From: an uncultured Muribaculaceae bacterium
GTDB lineage: Bacteria > Bacteroidota > Bacteroidia > Bacteroidales > Muribaculaceae
Assembly (NCBI GenBank): GCA_910586455.1
Contig: CAJUHX010000006.1
Coordinates: forward strand, 1-64,000
DNA: 64,000 nucleotides
Reading direction: 5' to 3'
Shown here: positions 35,257-45,200 of the stretch, one piece after another
Layout: every line of letters starts with the position of its first letter
Numbering within the stretch: the stretch's first letter is position 1
Notes under the pieces: generated by a model
Seen by the model: the letters and a program-made list of their open reading frames with translations, nothing else
Databases searched by the model: none
What the model was told of the DNA's origin: nothing
Made by a program: the position numbers and the translations under genes

Positions 35257-36666
35257 ATGACCGCAGCACACATACAGAGGCTCACATACGTGCTCACCGA
35301 CTATCTGATGCTGAACATCGGATGGCTGTGCTTCAACGTGCTGCGTTATTTTTCGCTGCCCGTGCCGCTGCAGTTCGGTCTGGGCAACTGGCTCGCCACA
35401 CCTGCGCCACTGCTGGGGCAGCTGCTGGTGCCGCTGATGATGATGGTCGTGTACTGGCTTACGGGCTACTACAACCAGGTGTACTATAAGTCGCGTCTGG
35501 CTGAACTGGGTAACACCGCGGCGGTGTCGTTTGCCGGCATGCTGGTTATATACTTTGCCGTGCTTATCGACGACGGAATTCCGGAGCGCATGCAGAATTA
35601 CGAACTGCTGGGGCTGCTGTGGCTTATGCTTTTTGTGCCGGTGTTCGTGGCCCGCTCCGTAATCACCAACCGTGTGATAGGGCGCATACGTCGCGGCGAA
35701 CTCGCTTTCAATGTGCTGGTGGTAGGCGATGGCGAGCAGGCCATGAGTCTGGCCTCGCGCGTCGACAGTTTTCTGTCGCACATGGGCATGAAAGTGGTGG
35801 GATATGTCACTTCCGGCCATGGCCCGCAGCAGGACCTCGACCGCCCGGTGTACCGCTTCGACGAGTTGCCGCGCCTGATATCCGAGCTGCGTGTCACTGC
35901 CTTCATAGTGCAGCCGCAGAAGGGCGGCGAGCGATCCACCATCGACATTGTGAACCGGCTCTTTCCGCTGGGGCAGACCATATACATCACCTCCGACGTA
36001 CAGCATCTGCTCATGTCGGGCGGTCGCATGGAATCGCTGGTGGGCGAACCGCTGATTAATGTGTCGTCGGCCCGAATCACCCCCTTTACGGCCAATTTCA
36101 AACGCCTGGCCGATGTGGTGGTGTCGTCGCTGGCAATGTTGTTGCTGCTGCCCGTATATGCCATAATAGCACTGTTGATAAAGCGCGACTCCAAAGGTCC
36201 GGTGTTCTATCGTCAGGAGCGGGTAGGCTACCGCAAGAAACCGTTCAGAATAATAAAATTCCGCACCATGCGGCCTGATGCCGAGCGCTGCGGCCCGGCG
36301 CTGTCGGAAGCCGACGACCCGCGTGTGACCTCACTGGGACGCCGTCTGCGCAAGTACCGCCTCGACGAACTGCCGCAGTTCTGGAATGTGCTGCGCGGCG
36401 ATATGTCGCTGGTGGGCCCGCGCCCCGAGCGCGCATATTATGTTGACCTTATCGTGGCCCGCGCCCCCTATTACAGCCTTGTACATCAGGTACGTCCGGG
36501 CATCACCTCGCTGGGTATGGTCAAGTACGGCTACGCCTCCAACGTGGAGCAGATGGTGCAGCGCCTGCGCTACGACCTGCTCTACATCGAAAATATATCA
36601 ATTACTACAGATTTAAAGATACTCATCCACACCGTCACCACCGTGGTGACAGGTCGTGGCATATAA
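35257..36666 (+). CDS. Polyprenyl-phosphate sugar-1-phosphate transferase (WcaJ/PssY type)
   Basis: A 469-residue membrane enzyme that transfers a sugar-1-phosphate from a UDP-sugar to undecaprenyl phosphate, the first step of a polysaccharide. Four N-terminal membrane segments are followed by a Rossmann-like domain (about 140-260) and the C-terminal bacterial sugar transferase domain: a membrane hairpin (DVVVSSLAMLLLLPVYA), GPVFYRQERVGYRKKPF, IIKFRTMRPDAE, YRLDELPQFWNVLRGDMSLV and GPRPER. All are typical of WcaJ/PglC relatives. No Wzx/Wzy genes are near, so the glycan is unknown. It follows tsaC by 6 bp. Confidence 0.94.
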   Translation: MTAAHIQRLTYVLTDYLMLNIGWLCFNVLRYFSLPVPLQFGLGNWLATPAPLLGQLLVPLMMMVVYWLTGYYNQVYYKSRLAELGNTAAVSFAGMLVIYFAVLIDDGIPERMQNYELLGLLWLMLFVPVFVARSVITNRVIGRIRRGELAFNVLVVGDGEQAMSLASRVDSFLSHMGMKVVGYVTSGHGPQQDLDRPVYRFDELPRLISELRVTAFIVQPQKGGERSTIDIVNRLFPLGQTIYITSDVQHLLMSGGRMESLVGEPLINVSSARITPFTANFKRLADVVVSSLAMLLLLPVYAIIALLIKRDSKGPVFYRQERVGYRKKPFRIIKFRTMRPDAERCGPALSEADDPRVTSLGRRLRKYRLDELPQFWNVLRGDMSLVGPRPERAYYVDLIVARAPYYSLVHQVRPGITSLGMVKYGYASNVEQMVQRLRYDLLYIENISITTDLKILIHTVTTVVTGRGI

Positions 36667-36678
36667 CCTGTTCAAAGT

Positions 36679-38490
36679 ATGGACGAAAAGACCGTAAAAG
36701 GCCCAATCCGCAACCGTTTCCACGAAGCATTCATGCGATTTCTGGTATGGCGTGAGCAGCACGTAAAGGAACGCACATTCACAATGTTTCTGGCTCTGCT
36801 GGTAGGTATATTGGGCGGCCTGGCTGCTCTGGTGCTTAAAATTGCCATTCACTACATATCGCGGGCTGCCACCAGCACCATCAATGTCACCGGAGGCAAC
36901 TGGCTGTACATACTGCTGCCTGCCGTGGGCGTGATTATCACGGCCCTGTATGTGCGCTATGCCGTGCGGCACAATATCTCGCACGGTGTCACACGTGTGC
37001 TGTATGCCATATCGCAGAATAAAAGCCGCCTCAAAAGGCATAACATGTACACCTCCATGGTGGCCTCGTCGATAACCATAGGTTTCGGAGGCTCGGTAGG
37101 TGCCGAAGGCCCGATAGTGTATACCGGTGCTGCCATAGGCTCGAACGTGGGTTCGTGGTTCCGAATGTCGCCGCGTACGCTTATGATTCTTGTAGGCTGT
37201 GGCGCCGCCGCCGGCATAGCGGGTATATTCAAGGCCCCGATAGCAGGTATGCTTTTTACGCTGGAGGTGCTTATGCTCGACCTCACCACCGTGTCGGTGA
37301 TGCCACTGCTGATTGCGTCGATTACAGCCGCCACCATAGCCTACATGTCGACCGGCTACGAGTTTGAATTCTTCTTTGCCCAAAGTGAGGATTTCTACAT
37401 GGGACGCATACCATACGTGATTCTGCTGGGCGTGTTCTGCGGCCTTGTATCGCTGTATTTCACTCGGGTGATGAACTTTATGGAAAACTTTTTCGGCCGT
37501 TTCCGTCACCGGTGGATAAAAACACTGGCAGGCTGTGTGATACTGTCGAGCCTGGTGTTCCTTTTTCCGCCCCTTTACGGCGAAGGCTACGGCTCTATAG
37601 TGGGGCTGCTCGGCGGCGACACCTCGTCGATAGTCAACGGCTCGATATTCTATGGCGACCGCGACTCGGTATGGTTCATCATCCTGTTCATAGGCTTGAT
37701 AATCCTCACCAAGGCCTTTGCCACCTCGGCCACCAACGGCGCCGGCGGTGTGGGCGGCACCTTCGCACCTTCGCTTTACGTGGGCTGCATGAGCGGTTTC
37801 CTGTTTGCCTATGTAGTCAATCACTTAGGCTTTGACATAACGCTTTCAACCAAGAATTTCGCCCTCATAGGCATGGCCGGAGTGATGTCGGCGGTAATGC
37901 ACGCCCCGCTGATGGCAATCTTCCTTACCGCCGAACTTACAGGAGGGTACGACCTGTTTCTGCCCCTGCTTATTGTATCGACCATAGCATACGGCACCAT
38001 CAAGGTGTTTGAGCCGTACAGCATCTACACCATGCGTCTGGCGCAGCGGGGCGAGCTGATGACTCACCACAAGGACAAGGCGGTGCTGACTCTGCTGAAA
38101 GTGGGCAATGTAATAGAAACCGACTTTCTGCCGGTACACCCCGACATGTCGCTTAAAGAGGTAGTGGATGTGATATCGCGCTCCAACCGCAACCTTTTTC
38201 CGGTACTCAACGACAAAGGAGAACTGCAGGGTGTGGTGCTGCTCGACGATATCCGCAACATAATGTTCCGCCCCGACCTCTACCGCAAGCTCTACGTAAG
38301 CACATTTATGAGCACTCCGCCCGCCCGCATTGAGTTGGGCGAGAACATGGACACGGTGATGAAGATATTCGACGACACCGGCGCATGGAACCTGCCGGTA
38401 GTGGAGAACGGCCGCTATGTGGGTTTTGTAAGCAAAAGTAAGATTTTTAATTCATACCGCCGTGTGCTGCGCCATTATTGCGAGGATTGA
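36679..38490 (+). CDS. ClC-family chloride transporter with CBS pair
   Basis: A 603-residue ClC membrane protein with about ten to twelve helices followed by two C-terminal CBS domains (about 475-595). The selectivity/gating region GSVGAEGPIVYTG contains the gating Glu143 (motif GxEGP), which in ClC antiporters moves protons, so it is probably a Cl-/H+ exchanger. The CBS pair usually binds adenine nucleotides and would regulate the channel. The end overlaps the next gene by 29 bp. Confidence 0.93.
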   Translation: MDEKTVKGPIRNRFHEAFMRFLVWREQHVKERTFTMFLALLVGILGGLAALVLKIAIHYISRAATSTINVTGGNWLYILLPAVGVIITALYVRYAVRHNISHGVTRVLYAISQNKSRLKRHNMYTSMVASSITIGFGGSVGAEGPIVYTGAAIGSNVGSWFRMSPRTLMILVGCGAAAGIAGIFKAPIAGMLFTLEVLMLDLTTVSVMPLLIASITAATIAYMSTGYEFEFFFAQSEDFYMGRIPYVILLGVFCGLVSLYFTRVMNFMENFFGRFRHRWIKTLAGCVILSSLVFLFPPLYGEGYGSIVGLLGGDTSSIVNGSIFYGDRDSVWFIILFIGLIILTKAFATSATNGAGGVGGTFAPSLYVGCMSGFLFAYVVNHLGFDITLSTKNFALIGMAGVMSAVMHAPLMAIFLTAELTGGYDLFLPLLIVSTIAYGTIKVFEPYSIYTMRLAQRGELMTHHKDKAVLTLLKVGNVIETDFLPVHPDMSLKEVVDVISRSNRNLFPVLNDKGELQGVVLLDDIRNIMFRPDLYRKLYVSTFMSTPPARIELGENMDTVMKIFDDTGAWNLPVVENGRYVGFVSKSKIFNSYRRVLRHYCED

Positions 38491-40240
38491 CCGTGCCGCA
38501 AAGGCCTTTCTGCGCCCGGTGGCGGCTCGGCCTGTATTTTTTGTGCTGACAGTGCTACTGGGTACTGCCGCTCCGCTGGCCGGACAACTGATAGGCGGTC
38601 AGTCGCTGAAACACTATACACTGTTTACCGTGTCGGTCTGTACCGTTGAGGCATGGATGCTGTGCCTGCTGCTGCAACTGCTGAGGCAGAGGGTATGGCG
38701 GCTGGCAGTGCAGGCTCTGATATATGCCTACTTCGGTTTTTTCGCCTTGGTCGAAACCGGCTGCGTATGCCTCTTCGACAAGGTGCTGGGTATCGACATG
38801 GTGGGCCTGGCTCTGGAAACCAATCCAGCTGAGGCGGGCGGTTTCTTCGAGGCATATTTCAGCACCCGTTTGCTGCTGGTATGGCTTGCTGCGGCAGCAA
38901 TGGCAGCAGCAACGGCGTGGCTTGCGAGCCGTCTGTGCCGCTTGCTCAGGCACCGTACGGCAGCACGCTGCCTTGTGGCAGCCGTGCTCGCGGCTGTGAT
39001 GGTCTACGGGCTTATGCAGATAGTGTTCATGGCCCGAGGTATAGCGGCCATGAACCAAGGTCAGCGCGGCCCCGTCCACGGCACACGCACCGACCTGACT
39101 CTGCCCATACAGCTCAATCTGGCCGACCCCATAACCAAAACTGCCGACATAATATGCGAGTACCGCCGGATTTATGCCGACATCGACAGCTGGACGGAAC
39201 TGCAGACTTCCGTGCCAAGCAGCCCCATGGACTGCGATTCGACCCGTGATTTCAACATCGCCCTGGTTATAGGCGAGTCGTTCATACGCAGCCACAGCAG
39301 TCTTTACGGCTATGCCCTTCCGACCAATCCGCTGCTGGAGAAAGAGCTGCAGACCGGACGTCTGGTGCTGTTCACCGACATGGTCACTCCGGCCAACCTT
39401 ACCACTGAGGTCATGCGCAATATATTGAATCTCAATGATGTATCGGCCGGTGAGCCGTGGCATCGGTCGATATATTTTCCGGCCCTGCTCAAACGCGCCG
39501 GCTGGAACGTGTATCATTTTGATAACCAGACTGTAGGCCGTGGTTCTGATTCCGGCATAAGCCGTCTGTTTTATTCCGATTTCAACCTGCAGTATACCCT
39601 TGACGGAGTCAGCGACACCGTTTTTGCCTTCGATGCCCCATACGCACGATATGCCGCCGGCCGTGTAGCCGACCGCAAGCCGGGCAAAAGTATGGTAATA
39701 TATCACCTGCTGGGCCAGCACTTTCCGGCATCGGAGCGCTACGAGGGAGAACCGCATTTCTCAGCAGCTGACATCAAAGTCGCCGGTCTGAACGACAGCG
39801 AGAAGCAGCTTGTGGCACACTACGACAATGCCACCTTGTACAACGATGCTGTGGTGGCCGGAATAATCGACAGCTGGCGCGACAGCCCTACCGTGCTGAT
39901 TTACTTCTCGGACCACGGCGAGGACTTGCCGGACCTCGGTCCGGTGGGCGGACGAGTTACCGCCAATCCCGACGACCATGCGTGGCTCAAGCGTCAGTTC
40001 CACATACCGTTTATGGTGTGGATGTCCGACAGTTTTGTGGAGCGGTATCCGGAGCTGGCCGAGAAAATACGCCGAGCGGCGGACCGTCCGGCGATGCTCG
40101 ATAAACTGGGTTATATGATTTTAGGTATGACGGGGGCGCGTACACCTTATTATAAGGCCGAGCGCGATGTGCTCGACAGTGCCTGGCGCTTCGAACCGCG
40201 CATGACCATAGGTGGCTTCAGTTGCGATTATAACTATTAA
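38462..40240 (+). CDS. Phosphoethanolamine transferase-like membrane sulfatase (EptA/LTA-synthase family)
   Basis: A protein of up to 592 residues: five N-terminal membrane segments (about 25-200) and a periplasmic alkaline-phosphatase-type domain. The family blocks are IALVIGESFIRSHSSLYGY, the TPANLTTEVMRNIL nucleophile region (a Thr), and IYFSDHGEDLPD with metal-binding Asp and His. Such enzymes decorate lipid A or glycans with phosphoethanolamine, in some cases conferring polymyxin resistance; the exact substrate is unknown. The frame opens with GTG at 38462 inside the ClC gene; another GTG at 38519 is an alternative start. It ends the four-gene unit begun by tsaC. Confidence 0.85.
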   Translation: MCCAIIARIDRAAKAFLRPVAARPVFFVLTVLLGTAAPLAGQLIGGQSLKHYTLFTVSVCTVEAWMLCLLLQLLRQRVWRLAVQALIYAYFGFFALVETGCVCLFDKVLGIDMVGLALETNPAEAGGFFEAYFSTRLLLVWLAAAAMAAATAWLASRLCRLLRHRTAARCLVAAVLAAVMVYGLMQIVFMARGIAAMNQGQRGPVHGTRTDLTLPIQLNLADPITKTADIICEYRRIYADIDSWTELQTSVPSSPMDCDSTRDFNIALVIGESFIRSHSSLYGYALPTNPLLEKELQTGRLVLFTDMVTPANLTTEVMRNILNLNDVSAGEPWHRSIYFPALLKRAGWNVYHFDNQTVGRGSDSGISRLFYSDFNLQYTLDGVSDTVFAFDAPYARYAAGRVADRKPGKSMVIYHLLGQHFPASERYEGEPHFSAADIKVAGLNDSEKQLVAHYDNATLYNDAVVAGIIDSWRDSPTVLIYFSDHGEDLPDLGPVGGRVTANPDDHAWLKRQFHIPFMVWMSDSFVERYPELAEKIRRAADRPAMLDKLGYMILGMTGARTPYYKAERDVLDSAWRFEPRMTIGGFSCDYNY

Positions 40241-40244
40241 TAGG

Positions 40245-40273
40245 CTCTGTGTTCTCCGTGTACTTTGCGTGAG
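40245..40273. repeat. Fragment of the dispersed repeat at 28721
   Basis: This 29-bp stretch (CTCTGTGTTCTCCGTGTACT at its start) matches 28851-28879 at 26 positions, directly after the EptA-like stop codon. Confidence 0.6.
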
Positions 40274-40391
40274 CAGGATTATTAATATAATCTGCTTATT
40301 ATAAATGCTTAATATTTTCGTAATTGTACTAAACCCGTACTATTTGAGAGTTCTGGAAAAATTGCGGCAAGTACATTTGTATAAATCTTGT

Positions 40392-40655
40392 CTATACGGA
40401 GATTATGGATTTACCAAAAAATGCCGACAGCATGGCAAGTGTGGAAACAGTAAAATTATGCTGTCCGCTTAGCCATCGGGTTATCTCGCTCGGACGTTTC
40501 CCTATCTGGTCGGCAAACTGCTTCTTTGAAAGTCCGCGCTCCTGCATAAGGGCGTCGATTTTATTGGATATTGCGAAAGACAGGTTAATCTCTTCCTTTA
40601 TTTCAGGTGGCACCTGACCAACTATTTCCCGGTATCTGTTTTTAATATCCTTCAT
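40392..40655 (-). CDS. HigA-like XRE antitoxin
   Basis: An 87-residue protein with a helix-turn-helix of the XRE type (SKKQFADQIGKRPSEITRW at about 43-61) and the segment LSGQHNFTVSTLAMLSAFFG that is typical of HigA antitoxins. It should bind and neutralise the toxin encoded just upstream and repress the shared promoter. Its ATG overlaps the toxin gene stop by 4 bp. Antitoxin second is the HigBA order. Confidence 0.88.
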   Translation of the reverse strand: MKDIKNRYREIVGQVPPEIKEEINLSFAISNKIDALMQERGLSKKQFADQIGKRPSEITRWLSGQHNFTVSTLAMLSAFFGKSIISV

Positions 40656-41134
40656 AGCATAAATGTTTTGTCGGTTTCGATTGTCTTGGATGTTACTGTT
40701 ACGGTGCCGTCGCGTTGCCCCTCCTTCAACAGTTCTTCAAATTTCTGTAACGTAAGGACATACCCACGCAACGAATCATCTTCCTCGTATGTCCGCGAAT
40801 TTTTGACACCTCCGTTGCCGAGAACAAGAATCCGGTCGGAAAGACGCAGACAGTATAGACGGAGTTTTGAGCGAAGCACTGGAAGAGCCACCACAGAATC
40901 ACGCATCTTGCCTTCGGGACGAAAGAAACGTTCCAACGCTCCTTCATCGGCAATTTTATCTATAAGCTGAACAATGCGCAACAAGTCTTGATTCATTTGA
41001 GCGTCTTCAATGAATTTGGAATAAAAACGCTCATATTCAGTTTCGGATTCTTCCGAGAACTGAATAGTGTAAATGGTACACTTGTCTGTGTCGTTGACTA
41101 AAACCAGTTCTACTTCGCTCATATCCATAGTCAT
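40652..41134 (-). CDS. HigB/RelE-like toxin
   Basis: A 160-residue protein with VALPVLRSKLRLYCLRLSDR and ILVLGNGGVKNSRTY, a pattern seen in Gp49-like/HigB RNase toxins of Bacteroidetes, followed by a helical C-terminus. The N-terminal 60 residues form an extra domain, making it longer than the usual 90-110-residue HigB. It is expected to cut mRNA at the ribosome; the catalytic residues cannot be fixed by eye. It is coupled to the XRE antitoxin gene by a 4-bp overlap. The start may also be ATG at 41122. Confidence 0.78.
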   Translation of the reverse strand: MTMDMSEVELVLVNDTDKCTIYTIQFSEESETEYERFYSKFIEDAQMNQDLLRIVQLIDKIADEGALERFFRPEGKMRDSVVALPVLRSKLRLYCLRLSDRILVLGNGGVKNSRTYEEDDSLRGYVLTLQKFEELLKEGQRDGTVTVTSKTIETDKTFML

Positions 41135-41148
41135 TTTTTATTACAACG

Positions 41149-41156
41149 CAAAGATA
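41149..41156 (-). promoter_or_regulatory. -7 element of the toxin-antitoxin operon
   Basis: TATCTTTG on the minus strand, 15 bp before the toxin ATG. The -33 element is not clear. Confidence 0.55.
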
Positions 41157-41215
41157 CGATATTTATTTCACATAAATGTAAAATGACGGCATTTTTATCT
41201 GTGAGTGCAAGATGT

Positions 41216-42097
41216 TCATACGTTTTCAAAAATCATCATGTAGCCGGCATCGAAACTCTGTCCAGGCTGCAGGGTATTGGTGTACTCGCGCTGAGCGAAG
41301 TCGCCATCGAAGCCGACGCGGTCGCAGCGGCCCCACCAGGGTTCGATGCACACAAAGGGGCAGTCGGGCTTGGGCGACCACAATCCTACCAGAGGAGAGC
41401 TGAAAAACAGCGACAGATAAGGCCGGTGGTCTTTGGTGAGCAGACTTACACGGCGTATCCGGCTGTCGGCCAGTATGAGGGCATCGTGAGCAAAGGTATC
41501 GGCCTTGATGGGGAGCAGCCCGTCGGAGTCGAGCTCCAGCGGATATTCATCGGGGCCTACGCAGCCCTTTTCGGCAATTCGCTGTACATGCAGGTCGTGC
41601 GGGCCGAACATAAAGTAGCCGTGTACAGAGTCAGACGCACTGAAGTCGGGCAGGCAGAACGCCGGATGTGCGCCGATATGAAAGCACATGGGCAGTTCGT
41701 CGAGGCTGATTACGCGCCACATAACTTCGAGGCGTTCGCCGATGAGGCGATAGCCTATTTCCAGACGGAAGTGGCGGGGGTACAGCCTGAGGGTGCTGTC
41801 TGTCGCCTCGAGGGCGAACCAGGCTTCATCTTCGGGCGCATCCGGCATCAGCTCGAACTCGCAGTCGCGGGCGAAGCCGTGCTGGCCAAGCGCGAATTCC
41901 TTGCCGTCCATGCGGAAAACGCCGTTCCATACCGAGCCCACTATTGGAAAAAGCACCGGTGAGCGGCGTCCCCAGAAAGCTTTGTCGGCCTGCCAGAGGT
42001 ATTCATGTCCGGTGATATTGTTTACTATGCTGTGCAGTTCCGCTCCGTGACTGTCGATTTCGACCGTGAGCAGATTGTTTTTCAGAGTCTGTTTCAT
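41216..42097 (-). CDS. Aldose 1-epimerase-like protein (LacX type)
   Basis: A 293-residue beta-sandwich protein of the galactose-mutarotase superfamily. It starts with NLLTVEIDSHGAELHSIVN, has YLWQADKAFWGRRSPVLFPI and GQHGFARDCEFEL (the catalytic-type His) and ends FVCIEPWWGRCD. These are the LacX/YeaD-like proteins whose sugar substrate is usually unknown; mutarotation of a hexose is the default guess. It has its own promoter and stands alone. Confidence 0.88.
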   Translation of the reverse strand: MKQTLKNNLLTVEIDSHGAELHSIVNNITGHEYLWQADKAFWGRRSPVLFPIVGSVWNGVFRMDGKEFALGQHGFARDCEFELMPDAPEDEAWFALEATDSTLRLYPRHFRLEIGYRLIGERLEVMWRVISLDELPMCFHIGAHPAFCLPDFSASDSVHGYFMFGPHDLHVQRIAEKGCVGPDEYPLELDSDGLLPIKADTFAHDALILADSRIRRVSLLTKDHRPYLSLFFSSPLVGLWSPKPDCPFVCIEPWWGRCDRVGFDGDFAQREYTNTLQPGQSFDAGYMMIFENV

Positions 42098-42104
42098 AAT
42101 ATCG

Positions 42105-42136
42105 CAAAATTACAAAATTTAGTAGTATAAAACAAA
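42105..42136 (-). promoter_or_regulatory. Promoter of aldose-epimerase-like gene
   Basis: On the minus strand TTTG (42136-42133), 20 bp, TAATTTTG (42112-42105), 8 bp before the ATG, so the leader is very short. Confidence 0.8.
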
Positions 42137-42154
42137 TTGGCGTGAAGGGGGCCA

Positions 42155-42194
42155 AAAAATAGAACGGCGGAACTCCATTCGAAGCCCCGCCGTT
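42155..42194 (-). terminator. Terminator of the 1522-residue protein gene
   Basis: AACGGCGG (42163-42170) pairs with CCGCCGTT (42187-42194), and on the minus strand a TATTTTTTGG tract follows. Confidence 0.8.
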
Positions 42195-42218
42195 GCGGTA
42201 TGATTTATTGTTATTCTT

Positions 42219-45200
42219 TTATTTTACTACAACTTTGAGCGAGCGAGAGCCTACGGTGATTACGTAAGAGCCCGGCAGGGCGCCTATGCGGCAGTCGGCT
42301 TCGCCGCGATACAGCTCGCGACCGTCGACGGCGTAGAGGCGAACAGGCTCTCCGGCAGCTCCGCTGACAACAATCTCACGCTGCTGTACACTTACCTGTG
42401 CGCTGTCGGCAATGGTGTTGCCCACGCTTAGAGCCTCTACACTCACGGTGTTGGAGGCCGGCGACAGACCGCGGTTGTAGTTCACCACCACGTTGTAGCT
42501 GTGCGGTTGCTCGTCGGCAGGAACATCGAGATAGGAAGTTTCTGTCACAGGCGAGCTGTTTGCCTTGGCTCCGTCGCGGTACACGTCATAGCTGTCAACA
42601 GCCAGTGTGGCATTGGCCTGGCGGAACTTCACATCGTCGATCATCAGCATGAAGCCGTCGCCGCCGGGATTGATGGCACGGAGCGCGAAGCGGCATGCGC
42701 CCTCAGGCAGTTCGAACTCGTAGTACTTGTAGGCGGCGTTACCGATAGCGTCGACCAGCTGCGGAACCTCAAAGGCACCATCGGGGCAGAGGCTTGTGAA
42801 GTCGTCAGGGTCGGTGCTGTTCTTTTCGCTGTATAGCACTTCCATGTGGTCGGGGTATTCGGGATGGAAACTGCGGGCGTAGAAGCTCAAAGTCTGAGCC
42901 TCGCCGCTGAGCGGGGGCGAGATAGCCCAGTCGTCCTGATTAACCATGGGATTGAGGATGTACATTGCCACAAGGCTCTTGCTGCCCGAGTTGGCGCCAC
43001 AGAGGAAAGCCAGGTCGGGGTTGTAGAACAATATATCGTCGCTTTCGTTGTCAAATACAAAGAACGAATGGCTTGTGCGCATGGCTACGGCATCGGGTAG
43101 TCCGGCGCCGTCGAGGGTTCCGATCTGCTGGCCGTCGCGGTCAATCATGGTCCATCCTTCCACTTCCTCGGTCCAGGCGGTGGCGTCCTCGAAGTCCTCG
43201 GTTTCCTTTACATCGAAACCGTCGGTCGAGGGTGTGCTCCAGCTGAGTTCCACGCCCGAGGTGCTGCGGCTCGCGGCCAGGTCGGTGACAGCGGGAAATT
43301 TCGACACTACCAGTTGCGGGGCCGCGGGCTGCGACAGATTGTCGGACTCGTTGCCGTCGCCGGCCACGTTTACACGGGCGGTAAATTCAAGAGTGCCATC
43401 CACAAGCGGGCTGAGGGTGTGGCGGAAAGTCACGGCAGTCTGTGCGCCGGGGGCGAGTTCCGTGCCCTTTTCGGTAGTTATTACGGTGCCGTTAAGCAGC
43501 AGGTCAACGCTGTAGTCGCCCACGCTCTGCAGGCCGGAGTTGGCTACAGAGGCTGTGAGAGTGAACTCCTTGGCAGCCTCGACACGTGCCGGAGCGGTGA
43601 GCCCGGCTGCCACCAGGTCGATGTCGTGGCGGTCGGCTATGGTAAGAACGTCGAATAGCTGGTCTTCGTGGCTCTTGAAGTTGGCCGCGATGTATATGTA
43701 CACCTCTTTGCCGGTGAAGCCCTCGATGGGGAACTGGGCGAAGTTCCAGCCTACATTACCGTCGGTGGCGTGGTCGCACGAACCTAATATTGCGCCATTG
43801 CCTTCGCTGTCGAATACCATCACGTCGAACGAGTTGGTGTCGGAGTCCGACCACTTGTAGTGGTAGAATGATACCGCCGGACTTGCGGCAGACCCCATAG
43901 CGATTTTGCCTGTAAAGAAGTTGACAAGTGAGTACTGGGTAGAATTGTTGAGCTTCAGGAAAGCGTCGTCGCCGTCGACAGCCGGCACACCCGATTCAGC
44001 CATGTTGCTCACTGTAACGGTGGCCCAGCTACCCTCAGGCACTTCATAGCCCAGCAGGTGTTCGGTGCGGTCGCTGCTGTTGAAACTGTGCCTGAACGGC
44101 AGTGCGTCGGGCTTGCCCACCGGAATCATCGGCGAGCGGGTCATGCCTTTAGATTCCAGACCTAAGTTCAGCGCCTCGATATAGAATGTGGCGAACGCCT
44201 TTTCGGTGGGTGCGCATACTGTAAACTCGGCCTGCAGTTCGGTAGTAGGCTCGTCGAGCACGGGTATGGCCGTGCCATATTCGCCAGCCACATAAATCAT
44301 ATAGCTGAGGTTTGCCGGGTTGATGTCAATGCCGTTGATATCGGTCGCAGGGGCTTTCCAGCTCAGTACCACGGTGCCGGGAGTGCTGCCTTCGACCATG
44401 TATACGGTAGGAACGTTGGCCGGTACGGCCGGACCCACATATATGCTTGCCGAGGCCTCGCGACCGGCATTGCCGTCGCTGTCGCTGCAGTTCACATAGT
44501 AGGTGTAGTTGCCACGCTGAGGTATATCGTTGTCGGTAAACTGCAGGGTGGCGCCCGGTGTTGCCGCTGTAAACTCTGCCACGACTTCGGTTTTGTCGCC
44601 GCGGGTAACGCTGATTTTACCCACAGCGGCAAGCGGATTGCCGCTGATGTCGGTGGCAGGCGCCTTGAAGCTGCCCTGCAGGGTCAGATGTCCTTCGGCA
44701 TCGGGTGTAAGCACAATTTCGGTGGCCTCGGAGGGCGAGGTGGCTGTCATTGGAGCGGAGAGCTTGATATCCTTGAGGTGAATCTGGAACATGCTCGCGT
44801 CGCTCATGGCATGCCAGCCGAAGTAGTAGTTTCCGCTCGACTTTGGCTCGATGGTCAGAGTGATGATTTGGGCGTCGGTGCGTTCGCCGCATATTTCGGT
44901 GGGCGGCAGCAGTTGTGTAACCATGGCGCTTGCAGCAGGAGCCGTGCCCATAGCCACGGCGTAGCGCTCGGTGTACATGGCGCTGTTGCCCGAGATGCTG
45001 TAGCTGAGTTCGTAGGTCTTGCCTGCCTCAAGCGCGAAAGCCGGCGAAATAAGCCAGTCGTCGGCGACCTCGGAACTGTAATCGTATATGTAGCTGCCAT
45101 AGTAGGGCGAGAACCACCATATTCCGCTGTCTTTGTTTACGTTGATTACTGTGTACCGGTCGGAATCGTTGGGGCTGCCGTAGGTGGCGGCGTAAGGCGG

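Noticed and set aside
40372..40617. Plus-strand TACATTTG box followed by a 70-codon ORF starting at 40405
   Set aside because: The ORF is antisense to the HigA-like gene, the -33 element is missing, and the protein looks random. An antisense transcript cannot be excluded.
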